A DNA stretch of 6,511 nucleotides, from contig CAZUCD010000188.1 in assembly GCA_964618855.1 (NCBI GenBank), forward strand, positions 1 through 6,511, given 5' to 3'. Source of the stretch: CAZUCD01 sp964618855. Its GTDB lineage: Bacteria > Sumerlaeota > Sumerlaeia > SLMS01 > JANRJK01. Shown here in pieces: positions 1 through 4,165 of this stretch; position 1 is the first letter of the stretch; every line of letters starts with the position of its first letter. Position numbers and translations under genes: made by a program. The notes beneath the pieces are model-generated. The model did not search any database. It was not told the DNA's origin and saw nothing but the letters and a program-made list of their open reading frames with translations.

Positions 1-1
1 G

Positions 2-520
2 TTACCAGCGATAGTGGGCGAAGGCCTTGTTGGCCTCGGCCATCTTGTGCGTGTCGTCCTTCTTCTTCACGGCGCCGCCGGTGCCATTGCTGGCGTCCAT
101 GATCTCGTTGGCGAGCTTCGTGGTGGTGGTCCGCTCCCCGCGTGCACGGGTGTAGCCGATGAGCCAGCGGATCGCGAGGGCCTGCTGGCGCTCCGGCTTG
201 ACCTCGACGGGAACCTGGTAGTTGGCACCGCCGACGCGGCGGCTCTTGACCTCGACGATCGGCTTCACGTTCTCGATGGCCTTGGTGAAGACCTCGAGCG
301 GGTCCTTGTCGGGGTACTTGGCGGCGATGGCGTCCATGGCGCCGTAGAACAGGCGCAGCGCGACCGACTTCTTGCCGTCGTACATCAGGTAGTTGATGAA
401 CTTGCTGACGAGGGGGCTGCCGAAACGTGCGTCCGGGAAGACGCCGCGGCCCGGCGGCATGCGGCGGCGCGCCATCTTGCGCTCGCTGCGGGAAAAGCCT
501 TTTCTCTTACGCTTGGGCAC
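2..520 (-). CDS. rpsG: 30S ribosomal protein uS7 (S7), complete
   Basis: This gene encodes uS7, the primary assembly protein of the 30S head, which binds the 3' domain of 16S rRNA. The 172-residue product carries the family hallmarks VEVKSRRVGG (about residues 89-98), YQVPVEVKPER and the terminal AEANKAFAHYRW. It ends at YRW, so it is the short C-terminal form seen in many bacteria, not the longer E. coli form. Translation starts at GTG (518-520) behind an AAGGA site 10 bases upstream. This start adds 15 basic residues (MPKRKRKGFSRSERK) ahead of the usual beginning, MARRRMPPG; the typical length is about 156. An internal ATG at 473-475 would give a 157-residue protein but has no clear ribosome-binding site. 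The gene lies 45 bases after rpsL on the same strand, as in the str operon. The TAA stop is at 2-4. The identity is certain; only the start is debatable. Confidence 0.98.
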   Translation of the reverse strand: MPKRKRKGFSRSERKMARRRMPPGRGVFPDARFGSPLVSKFINYLMYDGKKSVALRLFYGAMDAIAAKYPDKDPLEVFTKAIENVKPIVEVKSRRVGGANYQVPVEVKPERQQALAIRWLIGYTRARGERTTTTKLANEIMDASNGTGGAVKKKDDTHKMAEANKAFAHYRW

Positions 521-530
521 GGTGTGTGGG

Positions 531-535
531 TCCTT
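531..535 (-). promoter_or_regulatory. Shine-Dalgarno site of rpsG
   Basis: AAGGA on the minus strand lies 10 bases before the GTG at 518-520. It supports the upstream GTG start, and therefore the basic N-terminal extension of uS7, over the internal ATG at 473-475. Confidence 0.7.
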
Positions 536-565
536 GTGCGGGGGATTGCGTCGTTGGGTTCGGGA

Positions 566-943
566 TTACTTGGGCTTCTTGGCGCCGTAGAGGCTGCGGC
601 GCTTGCGGCGCGCGGCGATGCCCTGGAGGTCGCCCTTCCTGGCGCCGCGGATGATATGGTAGCGAACGCCGGGCAGGTCCTTCACGCGGCCGCCGCGGAT
701 GAGCACGATCGAGTGCTCCTGCAGGTTGTGTCCCTCGCCGGGGATGTAGGCGGTGACTTCCTGGCCGTTCGTGAGGCGGACGCGCGCGATCTTGCGGAGC
801 GCGGAGTTCGGCTTCTTCGGGGAGGTCGTCGAGACGCGGGTGCACACGCCACGCTTCTGCGGGCAGCCCTCGAGGGCAGGCACCTTGTTCTTCCGCTTCT
901 GGGCTACGCGGCCCTTGCGGACCAACTGGTTAATCGTCGGCAT
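566..943 (-). CDS. rpsL: 30S ribosomal protein uS12 (S12)
   Basis: This gene encodes uS12, the decoding-centre protein at the 30S shoulder that controls translational accuracy and is a target of streptomycin resistance mutations. The 125-residue product (E. coli has 124) shows PTINQLVRKGR at the N terminus, CPQKRGVCTRV (residues 27-37), PKKPNSALRK (42-51), GEGHNLQEHS (69-78) and RGGRVKDLPGVRYH (83-96). The two lysines whose substitution classically gives streptomycin resistance are both wild type (K43 and K88, Met counted). D89, the usual methylthiolation site, is present. The ATG at 941-943 follows AGGAG with a 6-base gap. It is the upstream gene of the rpsL-rpsG pair, and no other ribosomal gene precedes it in the window. 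Confidence 0.99.
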   Translation of the reverse strand: MPTINQLVRKGRVAQKRKNKVPALEGCPQKRGVCTRVSTTSPKKPNSALRKIARVRLTNGQEVTAYIPGEGHNLQEHSIVLIRGGRVKDLPGVRYHIIRGARKGDLQGIAARRKRRSLYGAKKPK

Positions 944-949
944 GAATGA

Positions 950-954
950 CTCCT
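950..954 (-). promoter_or_regulatory. Shine-Dalgarno site of rpsL
   Basis: AGGAG on the minus strand is 6 bases before the rpsL ATG, near-ideal spacing. It lies 6 bases downstream of a small hairpin (961-980), so folding of the leader could influence access to it. Confidence 0.8.
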
Positions 955-960
955 GATTTG

Positions 961-980
961 CGGGGACACTTCATTCCCCG
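961..980 (-). promoter_or_regulatory. Small hairpin in the rpsL leader
   Basis: CGGGGA (961-966) and TCCCCG (975-980) are perfect complements around an 8-base loop, giving a 6-bp GC-rich stem in the rpsL 5' leader just before the Shine-Dalgarno site. No U-run follows, so it is not an intrinsic terminator. A role in leader stability or feedback control is inference only. Confidence 0.4.
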
Positions 981-996
981 CGACACAAGCGCGGGA

Positions 997-1025
997 GTCC
1001 AACCGACCCACCCCCCGGGCGTCAA
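997..1025 (-). promoter_or_regulatory. Possible promoter of the rpsL-rpsG operon
   Basis: On the minus strand TTGACG (1020-1025) is a 5/6 match to the -35 consensus. At 17 bases the only -10 candidate is TTGGAC (997-1002), a poor match. An alternative pairing uses that TTGGAC as -35 with GGGAAT 18 bases on. The 121-base gap between the small gene and rpsL is where a ribosomal operon promoter is expected, but neither pairing is convincing. Confidence 0.3.
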
Positions 1026-1037
1026 GCCCCGAAAGGG

Positions 1038-1073
1038 AAAAAAACAGGGGCTGGGAACCGGCGGTCAGGGACC
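1038..1073. repeat. G-rich short dispersed element, copy A
   Basis: On the plus strand a run of seven A (1038-1044) is followed by CAGGGGCTGGGAACC (1045-1059) and GGTCAGGGACC (1063-1073). The same order, an A-run then CAGGGGC, a GGGACC-like block and another CAGGGGACC-like block, recurs at 4175-4228. G-runs continue to about 1092. The stop codon of the small gene (1065-1067) lies inside this copy. A relation between the two copies is inferred from layout and short matching blocks, not from long identity. Confidence 0.4.
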
Positions 1074-1283
1074 TGCTTCTGGGAGGGGAGGGTTGCATGC
1101 AGGGGGTGTGCGGGCCAGCCGCACCTCGGCGACTTCATCGCGGGCAATCAGGACGCCGCGCACGATGTAGCCGTCCTCGGTTTCCTCCTCGGCGGCATGG
1201 AAACACCTGTCGGTGTGGCGGCGAACCCCGAGGGTCTCGCCGGGATGGTCCTCCGCGCGCCAGAGCCCGCGCCCGGAATCCAT
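1065..1283 (-). CDS. Small hypothetical protein translationally coupled to the zinc-ribbon gene
   Basis: The predicted protein has 72 residues and belongs to no family I recognise. Its ATG (1281-1283) overlaps the TGA of the zinc-ribbon gene as TGATG. No Shine-Dalgarno site is visible on this strand, which fits translation by termination-reinitiation. The first 58 or so codons end almost entirely in G or C, as in real genes of this window; the middle reads DGYIVRGVLIARDEVAEVRLAR, a plausible pair of beta strands. The last 14 codons lose this bias (ACA, CCT, GCA, CCA, GAA, GGT) and run into the G-rich element, so the tail ACNPPLPEAGP looks like read-through into non-gene sequence. No signal peptide or membrane segment is visible. 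An upstream in-frame start would lie inside the zinc-ribbon gene and is less likely. Confidence 0.55.
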   Translation of the reverse strand: MDSGRGLWRAEDHPGETLGVRRHTDRCFHAAEEETEDGYIVRGVLIARDEVAEVRLARTPPACNPPLPEAGP

Positions 1284-1600
1284 CACGAGCGCAGGAGGTA
1301 TTCCATCTCCACGTCGGCGTCGTAAAGGAGCCGCCCGCAGTTCTGGCACTGGCAGATGTTCTCGGCGAGCCGCTGCGGGACGACGGGCTGCCGCATGTAG
1401 CAGCCTGAGCAGACATTGCCGTGCTGTAGCTCGGCGAGGGCGGTTTCGCCATGGCGCTGGAGGGCCTGACGGTACCGGGTCAGGAGCTTCGAATCAAGGC
1501 GCTTGGCGAGGCGCTCCTTCTCGGATGCCGATTTTTCGGCGGCGTGGATGGCCTGCTCCAACTCGTGCAGGCGACGCAGGGAACTGAGTGGTGTATTCAT
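1283..1600 (-). CDS. Short zf-RING_7-type (CT398-like) zinc-ribbon protein
   Basis: The protein has 105 residues. Residues 10-58 are charged and helical, probably coiled coil. A four-cysteine zinc ribbon follows: C64-x2-C67 (CSGC) and C85-x2-C88 (CQNC), closing with CGRLLY. The block LLTRYRQALQRHGETALAEL leading into CSGC, and the CGRxLY ending, match the C-terminal part of the zf-RING_7/CT398 family. Those proteins are usually about 240 residues with a long N-terminal coiled coil, so this one keeps roughly the C-terminal 40 percent. The 17-residue gap between the cysteine pairs equals that of DksA, but the flanking motifs fit zf-RING_7 better. An extra cysteine, C83, lies beside the second pair. 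The ATG at 1598-1600 has a weak GGAGA 11 bases upstream. Its molecular role is unknown; nucleic-acid or RNA-polymerase binding is a guess. Confidence 0.8.
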   Translation of the reverse strand: MNTPLSSLRRLHELEQAIHAAEKSASEKERLAKRLDSKLLTRYRQALQRHGETALAELQHGNVCSGCYMRQPVVPQRLAENICQCQNCGRLLYDADVEMEYLLRS

Positions 1601-1708
1601 GGGCGGAGGGGTCTCCGTTTGCTGCCCTTCTTCCTTCGATCTGTCCTGCAGGCGCGTCTGGCCTGAAAAAAAACCCCAGCCCGACCCGCCCCAGCAACTT
1701 CAACTCCT

Positions 1709-1724
1709 GTTCAGGATATTGAAC
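1709..1724. promoter_or_regulatory. Operator-like dyad over the leftward -10
   Basis: GTTCA-GGATAT-TGAAC is a perfect 5-bp inverted repeat with a 6-base centre. A second, nested dyad, TCCTG-TT-CAGGA (1705-1716), overlaps it. Both cover the -10 of the zinc-ribbon promoter, where a repressor could block polymerase. The half-sites are arranged GTTC...GAAC, the reverse of the Gram-positive LexA box (GAAC...GTTC), so I do not assign a regulator. Confidence 0.4.
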
Positions 1725-1740
1725 GACGGCACCCTGTCAA
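1713..1740 (-). promoter_or_regulatory. Sigma-70-type promoter for the zinc-ribbon gene
   Basis: On the minus strand a perfect TTGACA (1735-1740) is followed after 16 bases by TATCCT (1713-1718, 4/6 to TATAAT). Initiation would fall near 1706, giving a leader of about 105 bases before the ATG at 1600. This is the best promoter match in the window. It may also feed the small downstream gene and, without a visible terminator, rpsL-rpsG. Confidence 0.6.
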
Positions 1741-1786
1741 GAGTGGAAAACGATTTATGGAAGATTGTGCGGCGATTCCTGTGACG

Positions 1787-1834
1787 GGGTTTCGGCGGGC
1801 GGCTGGACCGAGGCTGGGCGGCCCCCCGAAACCC
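1787..1834 (+). promoter_or_regulatory. Long leader hairpin upstream of the YCII lipoprotein gene
   Basis: GGGTTTCGG (1787-1795) pairs perfectly with CCGAAACCC (1826-1834). After a single C-C mismatch the stem continues with GGGC (1797-1800) and GCCC (1821-1824), leaving a 20-base loop (1801-1820). It ends 65 bases before the ATG at 1900. No T-run follows on either strand, so it is not an intrinsic terminator. It could stabilise or regulate the leader, or be an intergenic palindromic repeat. Confidence 0.5.
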
Positions 1835-1899
1835 GAGTTCCCCTTGGTCCCCAGATGCGTCGCACTCACTCTCGCGCATCCCGACCGAGCTGCCCAACC

Positions 1900-2625
1900 A
1901 TGCGCACCGTCCTCCGCCTCCTCCTGGCGACCTTCACGATCCTGATCTCGACCGGCTGCGCCAGCAACGCGCAGAGGCATGCGACCGCCGATTACACACT
2001 GGTCTATCTCGTCACCGGTCCCGGAAGTGCCTCCCACACGAAGGAGGATCGCCAGACGATATTCCAGGGGCACATGGCCAACATGAACAAGCTCGCCGAG
2101 GCCGGCGACCTCGTCATCGCGGGCCCCTTCGGCAGGCCGCGCGACAAGTCCTGGCGCGGCATCCAGGTCTTCAACACGGGGGACCAGGAGCGCGCCCGCG
2201 CCCTCGCCGCGAGCGATCCTGGCGTGTCCTCCGAGGAGTTCGCCGCCGTCCTCGTCCCCATGCGCGCCAGCGAGTCCCTGCGCGAGACGCTCCGCGTCGA
2301 CCGGGAGGCGACGGCCAACCTCCCCAAGCCCGCCAGTGGCGAGCCTCCCATGAACATCCGCGGATACGTGATGCTCACAGCGGAGGACGCGGGCCGGTGC
2401 CTGCGCGCGATCGAGAAATCCCCCACCCTCGCCGGCCAAATTGTGTGGTGGGGGCGGCTGGCGGACGACCGCGGGCGCTACACGCGCGGCGTCTTCGTCC
2501 TCGACGCGACGGACGCGGATGCCGTCGCCCGGCAACTCGAAGGGCAGCCCGGCATCGGTGTCGATGCGTGGTACTCGACCGCGTCGCTGCCCAGCCTCCC
2601 CGCCGGCGCGCGGGAGTGGAGGTAG
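1900..2625 (+). CDS. Lipoprotein with two tandem YCII-like domains
   Basis: The protein has 241 residues. An export signal covers residues 1-19 (MRTVLRLLLATFTILISTG), with cysteine 20 as the probable lipidation site; the STGC lipobox is acceptable but not ideal because Ser holds the -3 position. The first domain (about 31-121) has the YCII pattern: GHMANMNKLAEAGDLVIAGP (residues 57-76), with H58 and D70 as likely family-conserved residues. The second (about 151-235) repeats the fold outline in AGQIVWWGRLADDRGRYTRG and VFVLDATDADAVARQLEG but lacks the histidine, so it looks degenerate. YCII proteins are ferredoxin-like alpha/beta proteins related to muconolactone isomerases, generally small and cytoplasmic; an exported duplicated form is unusual. 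The frame is open upstream to 1765, but the signal peptide fixes the ATG at 1900. No clear Shine-Dalgarno site is seen. The substrate is unknown. Confidence 0.85.
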   Translation: MRTVLRLLLATFTILISTGCASNAQRHATADYTLVYLVTGPGSASHTKEDRQTIFQGHMANMNKLAEAGDLVIAGPFGRPRDKSWRGIQVFNTGDQERARALAASDPGVSSEEFAAVLVPMRASESLRETLRVDREATANLPKPASGEPPMNIRGYVMLTAEDAGRCLRAIEKSPTLAGQIVWWGRLADDRGRYTRGVFVLDATDADAVARQLEGQPGIGVDAWYSTASLPSLPAGAREWR

Positions 2626-2735
2626 CGGGCAACTCCGGCCTCGCCGCGAATGCGGCCATCGCCGCGGACCAGTCCATCCCACCGCCCGCTTTCCCTTGGC
2701 CCCTCGATCCGCGCGCCGCAGGTTGATCGGCAGCC

Positions 2736-4160
2736 ATGGACGCGTTTGTGGACACGCCCTACACGCGGGCCCCGCACTTTGAATCGACGCACAACGCGCC
2801 GAACCTGGCACCCGTGCCGACCCCCGTGCGGCCGGACCTGATTCCGGGGCTGACGCTGGTGAAGGCGCTTGGGCAGGGCTCGAGCGCGACGGTTTACCTG
2901 GCGCACGGCGAGGAGGGGGAAGTCGCCGTCAAGATCCTCGCGTCCCAGTACATCGACCACGAGGAGGTCGCCAAGCGCTGGGAGCGCGAGACGCAGACGC
3001 TGGTGAGCCTGAACCACCCGAACGTGGTGCGGGGAATCCGGCGCGGGGTGGCGGAGGGCCGGCCGTACCTTGTGATGGAGCTCGTGCGGGGGGAGGCGCT
3101 CTCCTCGCGGCTGCGGCGGTTGGGGCGCTTACCGGAGTCGGAGTGCCTTCACGTGGGACGCGCCGTGCTCGAGGCGCTGCACTCGGGGGCGCCGCTCGAG
3201 TTGATCCACCGCGACATAAAGCCCGCGAACATCATCCGCTCCGAGGATGGCGCGATCAAGCTGACGGACTTCGGGCTGGCAAAGGCGCTTGATGACGAGA
3301 CGATCACCGTCCTCGGCGTGATGATCGGGACGCCGGCGTTCATCTCTCCCGAGCAGGCTCGCGGGGACCGGCACATCGACCCGCGGACGGACCTGTACTC
3401 GCTTGGGGTGACGCTGTTCCAGCTCGCGACGGGGGACATCCCCTTCTCCTCGTTGAACGGCTCGCTGCTGCTGACGAAGAAGGTGACGGACGACGTGCCC
3501 GACCCGCGCTCGCTGCGGCGGGAGTTGTCCGGACCGTTTGCATACCTCGTGTCGCGGCTGTGCCAGCGCGACCGGGAGAGCCGTCCGCCCTCGGCCGCGG
3601 CGGCGCTCGAGCTCCTGCACGCCGTGGAGCAGCAAGACGTGCCGACGGAGGAGTACTCGAGCGTGCTCGCCCCCGCGCGCACGCCGCCGGAGTCCGTCCC
3701 GACCGAGGCCATCGCCGCGAACTCCCCGCTGCTCGGAACGGTCGTCACCGATCCGGAGCTGAGGAAGAGCTCCGTCTTCGTGCCGGAGGGAAGCATCCTG
3801 TTCTACGAGGACGACCGCTCCCGGGATTGCTATGTGCTGCTCAACGGCGAGGCGGAGGTCCTGAAGTCGGGCCGCCAGGTCGCGGTGATCTCGGATGCGG
3901 GCTCCTTCATTGGGGAGATGTCCGCGCTGCTGAATGCGCCGCGCACCGCCACGATCCGCGCCGTGCGCAACTCGACGTTCCTGCGCATTGCGGAGGCCGA
4001 CTTCCACTCCTTCCTCAAGCGCCATCCCGAGATGAGCTACCAGCTTGCCGTGACGCTCGCGCAGCGGCTCGACAAGACGACGCGGCGCCTGACGGAGGCG
4101 CAGGCCAAGTTGGCGACGCTGCAGCGGCACATGCGGCAGATATCCCTCGAACTGAAGTGA
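2736..4160 (+). CDS. Ser/Thr protein kinase with C-terminal cyclic-nucleotide-binding domain
   Basis: The protein has 474 residues and should phosphorylate Ser/Thr on protein targets in the cytosol. After a proline-rich N terminus (1-35), a Hanks-type kinase domain covers about 38-298. It has the glycine loop GQGSSATVY (46-54), lysine K66 (AVK), helix-C E85, the catalytic loop HRDIKPAN (158-165), DFG (178-180), GTPAFISPE (198-206), and D219 and R283 of the C lobe. All catalytic residues are present. A linker (300-340) leads to a cNMP-binding domain (about 341-445) whose phosphate-binding cassette reads GEMSALLNAPRTATIRA (393-409), with E394 and R403 intact. A helical, probably coiled-coil tail (446-474) may dimerise. 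No transmembrane segment is visible, unlike many bacterial kinases of this type. The sensor position is the reverse of eukaryotic PKG, where cNMP domains come first. The stop is 5 bases before the next gene, implying one operon. Confidence 0.95.
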   Translation: MDAFVDTPYTRAPHFESTHNAPNLAPVPTPVRPDLIPGLTLVKALGQGSSATVYLAHGEEGEVAVKILASQYIDHEEVAKRWERETQTLVSLNHPNVVRGIRRGVAEGRPYLVMELVRGEALSSRLRRLGRLPESECLHVGRAVLEALHSGAPLELIHRDIKPANIIRSEDGAIKLTDFGLAKALDDETITVLGVMIGTPAFISPEQARGDRHIDPRTDLYSLGVTLFQLATGDIPFSSLNGSLLLTKKVTDDVPDPRSLRRELSGPFAYLVSRLCQRDRESRPPSAAAALELLHAVEQQDVPTEEYSSVLAPARTPPESVPTEAIAANSPLLGTVVTDPELRKSSVFVPEGSILFYEDDRSRDCYVLLNGEAEVLKSGRQVAVISDAGSFIGEMSALLNAPRTATIRAVRNSTFLRIAEADFHSFLKRHPEMSYQLAVTLAQRLDKTTRRLTEAQAKLATLQRHMRQISLELK

Positions 4161-4165
4161 GATCC

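Larger units (their letters stand above)
1601..1899. other. Divergent intergenic region
   Basis: These 299 bases separate the leftward zinc-ribbon gene from the rightward YCII lipoprotein gene. From left to right they hold a run of eight A (1666-1673), a dyad overlapping the leftward -10 (1709-1724), the leftward promoter (1713-1740), an AT-rich patch (about 1746-1767) that is the likeliest site of a rightward promoter although no good hexamer pair is visible, and a long hairpin (1787-1834) in the rightward leader. No coding potential was found: open frames here lack the codon bias of the flanking genes. Confidence 0.6.

Noticed and set aside
14..949. Long plus-strand open frame (311 codons) opposite rpsL and rpsG
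   Set aside because: It is the antisense shadow of two certain ribosomal genes; its Ala/Leu/Gly/Arg/Val-rich translation is typical of GC-rich antisense frames.
1025..1052. AGCCCC/GGGGCT inverted repeat with a T7 tract on the minus strand as a terminator before rpsL
   Set aside because: The T-tract lies inside the 16-base loop instead of after the stem, and the stem is only 6 bp, so it is not an intrinsic terminator.
1765..1899. Upstream extension of the YCII lipoprotein frame
   Set aside because: The extra 45 residues would bury the signal peptide, and they include the long hairpin. The ATG at 1900 gives a normal lipoprotein signal.
2643..2656. GCCGC-GAAT-GCGGC hairpin between the YCII gene and the kinase as a terminator
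   Set aside because: The stem is only 5 bp and no T-run follows. Such stems are expected by chance at this GC content.
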